Positions 17,522-26,193 of a stretch of 64,000 nt of DNA are shown one piece after another; position 1 is the stretch's first letter; each line of letters opens with the position of its first letter. The notes under the pieces are model-generated. The model was given only the letters and a program-made list of their open reading frames with translations. It did not search any database and was not told the DNA's origin. Source of the DNA: Pyrobaculum ferrireducens (GTDB lineage Archaea > Thermoproteota > Thermoprotei > Thermoproteales > Thermoproteaceae); contig NC_016645.1 in NCBI RefSeq assembly GCF_000234805.1, forward strand, positions 1,402,391-1,466,390, written 5' to 3'. The position numbers and the translations under genes are program-made.

Positions 17522-18682
17522 ATGCCTAATACCAAATTAGCGATAATTACTGCGGCGCTACTACTTGTAGCAGTCGCCTACGCGCAGACTCTGTACGGCC
17601 CGCCATACGGCTTCAACCACCCAACCAACTGTATCCAGTGCCACTCCGATTCCACCTCTACAGCGAATAGCCCCGCGTTGAGCGGCCTCACGTCGTCGCC
17701 GCCCGCAGGCCAGTGCGATCCATCACAACAGGAATGTGTCTGGAGCCACCAGGTCCTGACGGGGCAAGTTGTATGGAAGAAGTGTGTAAACTGCCACGTA
17801 GCTATTCACAATTCCCTCCTTCAAAACAACGTACATTCTAACTTGTATAACGCATATGGCTGTGCCTGTCACGCAGTTGCTCACGTGGGCTACGGCGACT
17901 CGGTTGACGGCTACACTGCATGTATATACTTCTATGTACCGGTCCTATCTAGTAACCCCGGCTACTTCGGCGCAAAGCCGCCTGCTGTCAAATTCAATAA
18001 CACCTACATATGCTTCAAGGGGACGCCCGGCGGCACTTATCAATTCAAATACGACACCTACGTACCGACATCGTTACAGGACGTCCTAAATTCGAGTGGC
18101 TACGTCTATGTCAAGTGGCTTAATGTGAGCTATGTCGAGTACCCCAATGGTACTGTGATTGCCCAGAGGATGAGGGCCTCCTTCGGCTACGTGGACTTCT
18201 TCTCCCTGTTAACAACTACACCGATATTCCGCTATGAATACGGCACTGCCTACGGCGGGGTGTTAAGGAACTCCACCGTGAGAACTCACCCATTGACTGA
18301 GGAGGCGCCTAACGGAGAGACGATAATCATGGGCGCGTTCGACATACATGAGGGTTCCTTCATCCTAGTGGTGCCCTATGCTCCATACAGCCGGGCTCCC
18401 TACTACTTACCTGTGGCGAGTAACGTAGCCGTCGCGGCGTGTTTCAACTGCCACTTCGTGTACGAGGGCCAGACGGGCACCGCTAAGGTTATGAACATCG
18501 GCGGCGTGTGGAAGATAGGAATACCCTCCGACGTTCTCAACTCCCTAACCAATCCGCACGAGATTTCGATGCCAACTGTGGCGGCGTCCGGAGGCGCGGC
18601 GCCCAACCTAGCCCTGGTGGCTCTGCTAGCCACAGCCACGTTGCTAGGGGGAGCTTTCGTAGCTATTAGGAGGAGGTTATAA
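17522..18682 (+). CDS. Tetraheme cytochrome with a CxCH motif and C-terminal anchor; nanowire-subunit candidate
   Basis: 386 aa. The signal peptide ends near AYAQT, and a C-terminal hydrophobic segment ends in RRRL. Heme sites are CIQCH, CVNCH, an unusual CACH (one residue between cysteines, followed by AVAH) and CFNCH near the C-terminus. The long spacer between sites 3 and 4 is beta-rich with many aromatic residues. The same four-site unit occurs twice in the protein at 22792. Small tetraheme cytochromes forming extracellular filaments are reported for Pyrobaculum calidifontis; this gene, beside cytochrome maturation genes, is a good candidate for that class. ATG 17522 follows a TATA-like box at 17491-17500. 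Confidence 0.75.
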   Translation: MPNTKLAIITAALLLVAVAYAQTLYGPPYGFNHPTNCIQCHSDSTSTANSPALSGLTSSPPAGQCDPSQQECVWSHQVLTGQVVWKKCVNCHVAIHNSLLQNNVHSNLYNAYGCACHAVAHVGYGDSVDGYTACIYFYVPVLSSNPGYFGAKPPAVKFNNTYICFKGTPGGTYQFKYDTYVPTSLQDVLNSSGYVYVKWLNVSYVEYPNGTVIAQRMRASFGYVDFFSLLTTTPIFRYEYGTAYGGVLRNSTVRTHPLTEEAPNGETIIMGAFDIHEGSFILVVPYAPYSRAPYYLPVASNVAVAACFNCHFVYEGQTGTAKVMNIGGVWKIGIPSDVLNSLTNPHEISMPTVAASGGAAPNLALVALLATATLLGGAFVAIRRRL

Positions 18683-18706
18683 TAATAAAACATATTTTTT
18701 CCTTTC

Positions 18707-20110
18707 ATGTTGAATTTAGTATTTCTATTATTTCTCCTAGTTGCCAGCGTCGTATTTCCCTCTTTTCCTCTATTAGCCGTTGCGATATATGCCGTGGGCC
18801 TCGTCTTTATTGCCCGGCGTCATTGGTGGTTCCTGGTGACGTACGGCGTCTTGTTAGCCGCTGTCTGGGAGATGGGAGGGGTGCCGGGGCCTTTGCAACA
18901 CTTAGCGTTGCTTGCGGTTGCGCTCTACGTCACAGCGATTGCCATTTGGCAACACGCCTACGTGCCGATCGCGGGGGGCGTCGCCGTAAGCTCTATCGGC
19001 TACGTGGCGGCTGGAGATCCTCTAAAGGTCTTTGCTCCCTACTTCGCCTATTTAGCTATGGTGGCGTGGGTGGCTTGGAGGCTTGGCGGGGGGAGGCCGG
19101 CCTATTTAATAGGAACCTCCTCGCTAGTTCTACAGACAGTAGTTCTGCTTTTTGGCGAGGTGCCGCTAGTGGGGAGCTGGCACTTCGCCCCTTTGCTAGT
19201 TTTCTCCCTAATCCCCCTGGTCTTCCAAGACGGGGGAGGTTTTACACCATGTAGAGATGTAGCGGCGTTGATTATCTCCGCCGCCGGGGGCCTGGCTTGG
19301 GGGCTGTTTGTACTGTTTACGAAATCGCCCGACTCCTTCTATACAAATCTATACACGTTGCCATTCCTCGCGATGTCGGCGCTGTTGGTGTCTCTGATAA
19401 GATCCCCCAGGGGGTTCGTGGGGGGTGTCTTAGTCGCCTTGGGGATATACCTCCTTGGTCTATACTTTGTACCTCCTCTCCTTTCATGGCTCTTTACATC
19501 GGTTATTCCTCTGTACGTTGTCTTGGCGTTTTCCTTGGGGAGATCCAGGGCGTTGGTCTACGCGACGGCGGCCGTGGTCACCGGGCTTGTCTTGATCTAC
19601 ATCTCGCCGTTGATATATACGCCGGCGGCAACAGCCAGCCTCAAGCTTGGGCCCGTCGTGGTGGCCCCCGACGGAACCCTGGCCTCTTACAAAGGGGGCT
19701 TCGCCAAGCTCTCTGGTGGTGCCTTCGGCGTAGTCGACGGCGTCGGTAGGGGGTATGTATATGTTGAAGTTTTTCGCACGGGCTTCAAGGCGCCTATAGA
19801 GGTGGATTTTGTAGATATGGAGGGCTCTGTCTACCAAGGCGTCTTCTACATATTTCCCGATATATACATCATCAGGATTTACGTACTTGACGACGTCTAC
19901 AGGTCTTATCTCATGTGTACGCTGGGCTCCGAGCTAGGCGTTGGGTGCGGCGGGTTGCGGCTATCTCTTGAGCTGGTGGTGACTGTGGCTCGCGGTGTCT
20001 TGCTCTACGGGTTGCTGTGGTTCTGTGTGTTGCTGTCTCCGTGGGTTGCGTGGCGTCTCTCGCAGTGGTTGATAACTTTTGTGGAGCGGTTTAAAACAAC
20101 TGTACACTAG
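18707..20110 (+). CDS. Polytopic membrane protein of unknown function in the cytochrome maturation cluster
   Basis: 467 aa. About ten hydrophobic helices fill residues 1-310, then a soluble beta-rich domain (starting near LKLGPVVVAPDGTLASYKGG), then a final helix pair near the C-terminus. No WWD heme-handling motif or CxxC is seen, so it is not CcmF/CcmC. It lies between the tetraheme cytochrome and ccmF, all on one strand. The topology (membrane bundle, outside domain, last helix) resembles that of CcmF in outline. It may help heme delivery or cytochrome export; no family is recognised. Confidence 0.7.
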   Translation: MLNLVFLLFLLVASVVFPSFPLLAVAIYAVGLVFIARRHWWFLVTYGVLLAAVWEMGGVPGPLQHLALLAVALYVTAIAIWQHAYVPIAGGVAVSSIGYVAAGDPLKVFAPYFAYLAMVAWVAWRLGGGRPAYLIGTSSLVLQTVVLLFGEVPLVGSWHFAPLLVFSLIPLVFQDGGGFTPCRDVAALIISAAGGLAWGLFVLFTKSPDSFYTNLYTLPFLAMSALLVSLIRSPRGFVGGVLVALGIYLLGLYFVPPLLSWLFTSVIPLYVVLAFSLGRSRALVYATAAVVTGLVLIYISPLIYTPAATASLKLGPVVVAPDGTLASYKGGFAKLSGGAFGVVDGVGRGYVYVEVFRTGFKAPIEVDFVDMEGSVYQGVFYIFPDIYIIRIYVLDDVYRSYLMCTLGSELGVGCGGLRLSLELVVTVARGVLLYGLLWFCVLLSPWVAWRLSQWLITFVERFKTTVH

Positions 20111-20130
20111 TTATACATAGACATAAATAG
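20101..20130 (+). promoter_or_regulatory. TGTACA operator plus TATA box of ccmF
   Basis: TGTACA (20101-20106, inside the end of the previous gene) is followed after 14 bp by ACATAAATAG (20121-20130). ATG 20150 is 24 bp from the box centre. It has the same geometry as the other operator sites. Confidence 0.6.
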
Positions 20131-20149
20131 AGAGATGTATCTACAATAC

Positions 20150-22795
20150 ATGCATTTCACAGGTGCCGTGTTTATAACATCTCTCCTTATGTATCTAGCC
20201 TATTTAACATCGCTTATCAAGGCGCCGCGTTGGTCCCGGTGGTTGTTAATAGCCGCAACTGCGGCGCTTACGGCATCTTGGGCTTTGTACACTTACTCAT
20301 TCCTCGCCCAAGATTTCTCACTGGCGGAGGTGGCGAGGAATACAAATCTCGGGATGCCTTGGTGGCTGAGGCTCGCGGCGTCTTGGGCCAGCACGGGATC
20401 GAGCCTCCTGCTGTTCACATTTTTCATAGGGCTGTACATCTTGGCCGCCCACCTTGCCTCGGCTCCCCGGGTTGGGCTTTCGGCGGCCACCGCGGTGCTC
20501 CTAGTCGTGGGCGCCAGCGTCTTTCTCTACGGCACCTTTGACACCTTGAGCGAAGCTACTATAGGCGGGGGGCTGAACCCCTTGTTGAAAAGCTTCTGGG
20601 TGGCGGTCCACCCGCCTCTTGTCTTTTTGGGATACGCCGGCGTCTTGGTTACATCGCTGTCGCTGGCGGCGGCTGAGTCGCAGAAGTTAAAAAGGTTAAT
20701 GTATGTGGCGCTGGCCTCTCTCTTTGCAGGGCTTGTAGTTGGGGGCTACTGGAGCTACGTAACTTTTGGATGGGGCGGGTACTGGGCCTGGGATCCGGTG
20801 GAGACGGCCCAGCTGATGGTATTTGTAGCGGCCACCGCATCGCTCCACGTGCCTTCGTCGCTGGGCCAATTGAGGCGCGCCTCCTACCTCTTAGCAGCGA
20901 GCGGCGTCTTCCTAGCCCTCTTCGTGACTAGGACTGGCATGAGCCCTCTACACGGCTTCGCCTCGCCGGGCGCCGGCGGCTACCTCTTGCTGGCCGCCGC
21001 ACTTCTCTTCCTCTTCGCTTTTATCCGCGATGTTTTGACCGCCAAGTTTACACACTGGGCCAGCTGGGGTAGGACCGTCACGTTTCTTGTGATATTCGCC
21101 GCTGGCCTCCTTCTCTACGGCTCTTTGCTGGTGCCAGCGATAGGCGTGGCGGCTGGCGTAAACACATCGCCTCCGCAGATGGACGACGGAATGTGGTTCT
21201 ACAACCCGGCGCTCTACGTCTTGGTATTCACAACACTTGTCCTGGCTCCTCTGATCTACCTGGAGCGGGGCGGCCGCCTTCTTGTAATATACCTCGCCGC
21301 AGGCCTAGCCGCCAGCGGCCTCGCCGTCGCCTTAGTACTCGCCGGCGTCTTAGTAATCTCCCTAAAGTCTCATGTACTTACAAACGTCGCCGTCGCCGCG
21401 GCGTTGGCGTGGTCAGTCCCGGCGGGTGTAGTCATAGCATACTCAGCATTCAAGGCGGGGGGCAGATCAGCCGCTCTCACGAGAGTACTGCACCTAGCCC
21501 TTTTGATCTTCTTCGTGGCTGTGGTGTACAGCTTGCCTTTCGCCTACAATAGGGCCTATTTTCTAGATGTCTATATCACGCCCGAGGCCACCGCCAAGGT
21601 GGCGGGCTTCGAGGTTAGTGTGGTTAACTACAGCCTTGGCTTAATGGAGGAGCGCCTTGATATATACACGGTTTACCGCGGCAACGCTGTTTACAGCTAC
21701 GCCCAGGCTGGCCTGGCGTCCGTCACGGGCCTTCTGTCTCAGATAAAGCCGATGATCGACGAGGCGGCTAGGCGCGTGGAGAGGAGCCCCGTGCTGGGCT
21801 TCTTATTCAGAGGGGTGGAGACGCCGCTGTCCATCGGCGACGTCGTGATAACGCTGGTTAACTCCACCAAGGTTGTGTTGAGAAACGCATCGCTTGCCCC
21901 GTACGTGGCGCATACGGGGGGCGGCTTCGCCTTGATGCTCTCCATACACGGCGAGTCCAACATCTCTATTGTAAACCAGACTGTGCTGGAGGTAGAGCCG
22001 ACATTACTTAGAGTTGAAAATGTCGAGATCAACATCTCCGGCGTCGTGGTGGCTCAAGGCGGCGGTGGATATGTTGTTTTAATACCGATGTCTGCGCAGA
22101 TATCCGCGCCGGGCGCCGCGGCGAAGTTGCCGATGTTGCTAGACATGAATCTGACTCTGTACTACATGGCGTTTAGGCCGGGGACGCCGATATACGGCCT
22201 GCTGTACCTACCGTTCTACAACTTGCTAAGCGACGCGAGGTTTGGGCGCGTATTTTCCCAAGACTTCCCCAAGGCCGTGTCCTCGGGCGCATATTCCAAA
22301 GCAACTCTGTCTATAGACGGGAGGCGTGTAGACGCCGTTGTGAGGTACGAAGTCAGCGGAGAGGTGAGCGGAGTACACGGACTCGTCTCGACGGTTGTGA
22401 CCATTCCCAGAGGCCTGGGAGATGTGTACATCGTCGTATTTACGCCTTATGTTAAGGGCTCGCTTTCCTACTACCCAGAGCCTATGATTTACTACATACA
22501 CAACATCCTAAGGTCTATGCCGCCTGTAGACGCCCTACGTGTCGCCGCGGTGTTGATCACCGGATTCTTCCTAGACCAGCTGGGCAGAGCTTCGCCAGAG
22601 ACCTTCCCCACCCTCTACACAAACGCCTACCTTGAAGTGCTCACACTGGCCTATAAATACGACCCCAGGCAGTCGCCTATATACACCGAGGGTCTACATA
22701 TCACTGTTAAGGAGGTGCCCGCCGTAAACCTCCTGTGGGCGTCCTCCATAGCCGCGGCGGCTTTGCTCATAATACTGGCCTTTGTGAGGAGGTGA
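20150..22795 (+). CDS. ccmF: Cytochrome c heme lyase CcmF
   Basis: About 881 aa. The protein is strongly hydrophobic, with the tryptophan-rich heme-handling motif GWGGYWAWDPVETAQL near residue 205 and conserved histidines such as in FWVAVHPPLVFLGYAG. A large outside domain occupies residues about 480-840 before the last helix. It joins heme, delivered by CcmE, to CxxCH sites of exported apocytochromes. ATG 20135 is in frame, but the TATA box at 20121-20130 favours ATG 20150. The 3' end overlaps the next cytochrome gene (GTGA), tying lyase and substrate in one transcript. Confidence 0.88.
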   Translation: MHFTGAVFITSLLMYLAYLTSLIKAPRWSRWLLIAATAALTASWALYTYSFLAQDFSLAEVARNTNLGMPWWLRLAASWASTGSSLLLFTFFIGLYILAAHLASAPRVGLSAATAVLLVVGASVFLYGTFDTLSEATIGGGLNPLLKSFWVAVHPPLVFLGYAGVLVTSLSLAAAESQKLKRLMYVALASLFAGLVVGGYWSYVTFGWGGYWAWDPVETAQLMVFVAATASLHVPSSLGQLRRASYLLAASGVFLALFVTRTGMSPLHGFASPGAGGYLLLAAALLFLFAFIRDVLTAKFTHWASWGRTVTFLVIFAAGLLLYGSLLVPAIGVAAGVNTSPPQMDDGMWFYNPALYVLVFTTLVLAPLIYLERGGRLLVIYLAAGLAASGLAVALVLAGVLVISLKSHVLTNVAVAAALAWSVPAGVVIAYSAFKAGGRSAALTRVLHLALLIFFVAVVYSLPFAYNRAYFLDVYITPEATAKVAGFEVSVVNYSLGLMEERLDIYTVYRGNAVYSYAQAGLASVTGLLSQIKPMIDEAARRVERSPVLGFLFRGVETPLSIGDVVITLVNSTKVVLRNASLAPYVAHTGGGFALMLSIHGESNISIVNQTVLEVEPTLLRVENVEINISGVVVAQGGGGYVVLIPMSAQISAPGAAAKLPMLLDMNLTLYYMAFRPGTPIYGLLYLPFYNLLSDARFGRVFSQDFPKAVSSGAYSKATLSIDGRRVDAVVRYEVSGEVSGVHGLVSTVVTIPRGLGDVYIVVFTPYVKGSLSYYPEPMIYYIHNILRSMPPVDALRVAAVLITGFFLDQLGRASPETFPTLYTNAYLEVLTLAYKYDPRQSPIYTEGLHITVKEVPAVNLLWASSIAAAALLIILAFVRR

Positions 22796-24147
22796 AGTGG
22801 GTAACCATACTTGTGTTGCTCGTCGCCTTGGCCTTTGCAGTTCCCAACCCCACTTCCGATAAAGGTGTGTGTAATACATGCCATGGCAAGGGGTGTACGG
22901 CGTGTCACTCAGCCCCAACTTTAAGCGGGACAGTTCATCAATCATTTCCCAGTGTTGCGAAATTTTGTGCATGCCATGCCGTAATACACTTTAAGCAGGG
23001 TGATGTGAGTCTTTTTATCAAAGTGTTTTACCCAACAACATCACCTCCTTACGTGACGCCGTCGCCAAACTTTAGAGATACGGAGATCGACTATGCTAAC
23101 TGTCCTCGGGATTGTCCCCCTAATCTACGGCAACTTTGGTATGCTTTAAATAGTAGCGGCTGGATACAAAACGCCCCCGCCTCACGTATCCTCGTAGTAG
23201 GGCTCTGGGATTGGTATGTAAGAGATATAATAAAGCCGCTTCCCGGGGATTCTATAGCCAGGAATGTGCCCGGGATTGATCCCTCTTTTGTGGGGCGGTA
23301 CGGCTCTGTTGCTAATAGTAGCTGGGTTGTGTGTTTTAACTGCCACTTCGTCTACACGGCGCCTCAAGGCGTAACTGTTGGCGGGCCGCGGACACTTTTC
23401 GTGCAACACCCCGACACATGCCAGCCTTGCCACGGCGTCCCCACAAACCAAACTACTACAATAACCACCCCAAGTGGGGGAGCTGTGTCTAGGACTATTT
23501 GGGCGCATAACATTTTGGGGTATAGAGTCAACGGAGCAGACGCGGTGTGGAGTAACTGCGGCGTCTGCCACTCGGCGATTTCAAATGTAGTGGCTCAGTC
23601 TGTCCACAGCGGGGTGGGTTGCAAATGCCACGCCGTTGTCCACATCGGCTACAACTACAGCGGGACGTGGCTTGCCGGCGTGTATACCTACGTCGGCACT
23701 GGAACTGGGTGGGAGACCGTGCCGTCTATTGCGAGGACTGTACGGGTATATACGCAGTTAAACATTTCGGCAACCTCCGCCTTATACGCTCTGCTGTCAA
23801 ACGTCTGGAGGGCGGCTGGCCCTGGCCGGGACGTGGAGGTGGGCCTCTGGGACGCCTACTTAAAAGACTACATATCGACTCTCCCGGTAGGCGTGGGGCC
23901 TCAGAGGGTCTGGGCCGCGTGTTTCAACTGCCACTTTGTGAATATAGACCCCAGCAAGGTATCTGATCCTCATAGAATTGGCTGGAGCTTTGGCGTCAGT
24001 CCCTGGGATTTGAATAAAGACACAGGTTCTATTGAGCCTGGTGCTGAGCCTAGGAAGACCTCGGAGGTTGTAATGCCCCCGGCTGGGGTTTTGGCGGCGT
24101 TGGCGTTGCTGGTCGGTGGGTTGTTTTACCTTAGGCGTAGGGTGTAG
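22792..24147 (+). CDS. Octaheme cytochrome made of two tandem tetraheme units with CxCH motifs
   Basis: 451 aa starting at GTG 22792 (GTGA overlap with ccmF). It has a signal peptide, and C-terminal hydrophobic helix ending RRRV. Unit 1 has CNTCH, CTACH, CACH and CFNCH. Unit 2 has CQPCH, CGVCH, CKCH and CFNCH. In both, the CxCH is followed by AVIH or AVVH and the last site by FV, exactly as in the single-unit protein at 17522. An internal repeat GLWDWYVRDII/GLWDAYLKDYI precedes the last heme of each unit. It is a duplicated form of the 17522 fold, perhaps a cap, branch or alternative filament subunit. Confidence 0.78.
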   Translation: MKWVTILVLLVALAFAVPNPTSDKGVCNTCHGKGCTACHSAPTLSGTVHQSFPSVAKFCACHAVIHFKQGDVSLFIKVFYPTTSPPYVTPSPNFRDTEIDYANCPRDCPPNLRQLWYALNSSGWIQNAPASRILVVGLWDWYVRDIIKPLPGDSIARNVPGIDPSFVGRYGSVANSSWVVCFNCHFVYTAPQGVTVGGPRTLFVQHPDTCQPCHGVPTNQTTTITTPSGGAVSRTIWAHNILGYRVNGADAVWSNCGVCHSAISNVVAQSVHSGVGCKCHAVVHIGYNYSGTWLAGVYTYVGTGTGWETVPSIARTVRVYTQLNISATSALYALLSNVWRAAGPGRDVEVGLWDAYLKDYISTLPVGVGPQRVWAACFNCHFVNIDPSKVSDPHRIGWSFGVSPWDLNKDTGSIEPGAEPRKTSEVVMPPAGVLAALALLVGGLFYLRRRV

Positions 24148-24153
24148 TAGCAA

Positions 24154-24182
24154 TGTACATTTCGTATAATAAGTTTTATATC
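24154..24182 (+). promoter_or_regulatory. TGTACA operator plus TATA box of ccmC
   Basis: ATGTACAT palindrome (core 24154-24159), 14 bp, then TTTTATATC (24174-24182). The GTG start at 24203 is 25 bp from the box centre. Confidence 0.6.
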
Positions 24183-24202
24183 TTGATTTCAGAAGTAGTT
24201 GC

Positions 24203-25141
24203 GTGACTGGGTGGAGATTCCTGTTGTATATTCTCATCGCGGCGGATGTCCTGTCTGCGATCTACCTCGTGGGGTGGGGGCCTTTTCCGCTGATTATTTC
24301 AGAACTGGGCGCACCCACGGCGTATTTAAACGTGTATGTCCACGTGCCTGCGGCTATTCTGCTGTACATAGTTGCTGTCGTAGCCCTCGCCTTCGCAGTG
24401 TGGGGCGCCGTGAAGAGGCCCTCCGAGAGGATTGTAAAGTGGATGGACTTCTCGGCGTATACAGTGGCGTTGCTGGGCTGGTACGCATTTATAAGCGGCA
24501 CGATATGGGCCGCCGAAAGCTGGGGCTCCCCCCTCGCCCTCGACCCTAGGCAGATGTCTATACTTGTCCTAGCACTGGTATTCTCTATATACCCGGCGAT
24601 TAGGAGGGGTGTCGAGGATCCCGACAGAAGCGTCAAGCTGGGCCAGGCGTTTATCGCGGCGGGGTTTGTCCTAGCTGTGGTGTCTCTCCTAGCGCCCGTC
24701 CTCGCGCAGGCCTACCACCCCAAGCCTGGGACGACGCTCGCCGGATCCATGGGGATGTACATGGGCTTACGCATCCTCCTCCTCATAGCTCTTTTCTTCT
24801 CAGTAATGTTTCTAGGCTCTGCCCGCCACGTCGCATGGATCTACGTAGTGGGCGTCTTGATTTCGCTGGCGCTGCTCTACCCCTGGCTTTTTTACAGCCC
24901 TGTCAGAGTTGTGAATGTTACGGCCACCTCCATTATCTTGGAAAATGGCAGGTCTGTGCCGGTGCCGCCTGGCGAGGTTCTCAGCCCCGTGGAGGTGGGC
25001 GGAGTCCCCACGTTGCCTAAGAACTACGTTGCTGTGATCGGGGGGAGGGTTGAGCTGGTGAGGCATTTTAGTGCGTTTGTAAATTCTGCGCTTTACTTCA
25101 TTTTCATGGCTTTACTCCTCAAGCTGAGGGAGAGGCTATGA
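24203..25141 (+). CDS. ccmC: Heme-handling membrane protein CcmC/CcsA-like
   Basis: 312 aa with about eight hydrophobic helices. The tryptophan-rich region WAAESWGSPLALDPRQM corresponds to the CcmC heme-handling motif, and conserved histidines (VYVHVPAAI, RHVAWIYV) flank it. A short outside beta domain (residues about 232-285) precedes the last helix. It should load heme onto CcmE. It overlaps ccmE by 4 bp (ATGA). CcmC and CcsA are related; the CcmE neighbour favours CcmC. Confidence 0.85.
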   Translation: MTGWRFLLYILIAADVLSAIYLVGWGPFPLIISELGAPTAYLNVYVHVPAAILLYIVAVVALAFAVWGAVKRPSERIVKWMDFSAYTVALLGWYAFISGTIWAAESWGSPLALDPRQMSILVLALVFSIYPAIRRGVEDPDRSVKLGQAFIAAGFVLAVVSLLAPVLAQAYHPKPGTTLAGSMGMYMGLRILLLIALFFSVMFLGSARHVAWIYVVGVLISLALLYPWLFYSPVRVVNVTATSIILENGRSVPVPPGEVLSPVEVGGVPTLPKNYVAVIGGRVELVRHFSAFVNSALYFIFMALLLKLRERL

Positions 25142-25512
25142 AGAGGTGGGTGTTGGCCGGGGTCTTAATTGCCGTGTTTCTGGCGGCCGGCATAGCCTCG
25201 CTTTATATAGGCACGCCGAGGGACGTGTCTGATCTCGAACGCTTCTCGGGTGGAAAAGTGCGGGTTTCTGGTAAACTTGTGACGTATGGCAAGTCTGGGG
25301 ACTACCTCTACCTAATCCTCGAGGGGAGGGACGGCTTTAGAATCACGGCGGTTGTGCCGTATGTAGAGGTGTTGAAGGTGGCTGGCCCCTCCTTCCAGTT
25401 CAGCGACGAGGTTGTGGTTGAGGGCTTCTACAACCCCAGTACAAGGGTGTTGAACATAACCACCATTCTAAAGGGTTGCCACTCTGCCTACTATGCGCCG
25501 GTTAAGAGCTGA
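25138..25512 (+). CDS. ccmE: Heme chaperone CcmE, archaeal CxxxY type
   Basis: 124 aa. One N-terminal membrane helix is followed by an OB-fold-like domain (GKVRVSGKLVTYGKSGDYLY...). The heme-binding motif near the C-terminus is GCHSAYYAPV, where Cys replaces the His of bacterial HxxxY. This CxxxY form is known from archaea and some sulfate reducers. It receives heme from CcmC and delivers it to CcmF outside the membrane. Confidence 0.9.
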   Translation: MKRWVLAGVLIAVFLAAGIASLYIGTPRDVSDLERFSGGKVRVSGKLVTYGKSGDYLYLILEGRDGFRITAVVPYVEVLKVAGPSFQFSDEVVVEGFYNPSTRVLNITTILKGCHSAYYAPVKS

Positions 25513-25533
25513 GTTGTTAAACATTAGATTTTA

Positions 25534-25562
25534 TGTACATGTTTTATAGAAATCTTTTTATC
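25534..25562 (+). promoter_or_regulatory. TGTACA operator plus TATA box of ccmA
   Basis: ATGTACAT (core 25534-25539), 14 bp, then CTTTTTATC (25554-25562). GTG 25582 is 24 bp from the box centre. A second A/T-rich box within the first codons (25589-25602) would suit GTG 25618. Confidence 0.55.
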
Positions 25563-25581
25563 GAGATTGGTATTTGAAAAT

Positions 25582-26193
25582 GTGTATACTTATAAGTATA
25601 TATCCGAGTGGGGGGATGTGATTGAGGCTGTTGACGTGTGGAAGCGCCTAGGCGGGGGCTGGGTGTTGAGGGGGCTGACTCTTAGAGTTAACAGCGTTGT
25701 GACGCTTGTCGGGCCTAATGGCTCTGGCAAGACGACTCTAGTCAGGATAATCGCCGGCGTTTTGGAGCCCACCAGGGGGGAGGTTTATGTAGACGGGAGG
25801 AGGCCTAAGGTGCCGGCTAGTTTGCTGGGCGTGGTTTTCCACAACCCGATGCTGTATCCAGAGCTCACAGTGAGGGAGAATTTAAAGCTGTTTGGAAAGA
25901 TGGCTGGTGGGAGACTGGAGGGGTGCCCCCTGGGAGTTTGTAAAGTGCTTAACAAACCTGTGAAGGCGCTGTCATTTGGCTGGAGGAGGCGTGTGGACAT
26001 CGTGAGGGCTCTCCTGCCGGATCCGCCTAATTTAGTAATCGACGAGCCCACCACAGGCCTAGACGAGGAGGCGAGGGGGGAGCTTCTTGACATCCTGAGG
26101 CAGAGAAGCGCGGCGTTGCTCACATCTCCATTCCCACTGGGCGTAGGCGTGCAGGTGGGCATCGAGGAGGTTCAGTATGTGGGAGGTAGTTAA
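25582..26193 (+). CDS. ccmA: ABC transporter ATPase CcmA
   Basis: About 203 aa with Walker A GPNGSGKTT, a degenerate signature region (ALSFGWRRRVDIVRALL) and Walker B LVIDEPTTGLD. It is the ATPase that drives release of heme-loaded CcmE. The family usually starts near the codon at 25618 (MIEAVDVWK...); GTG 25582 fits the TATA box at 25554; TTG 25567 is also open. The signature lacks the canonical LSGGQ, as is common for CcmA-like proteins. It overlaps ccmB by 17 bp. Confidence 0.82.
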   Translation: MYTYKYISEWGDVIEAVDVWKRLGGGWVLRGLTLRVNSVVTLVGPNGSGKTTLVRIIAGVLEPTRGEVYVDGRRPKVPASLLGVVFHNPMLYPELTVRENLKLFGKMAGGRLEGCPLGVCKVLNKPVKALSFGWRRRVDIVRALLPDPPNLVIDEPTTGLDEEARGELLDILRQRSAALLTSPFPLGVGVQVGIEEVQYVGGS

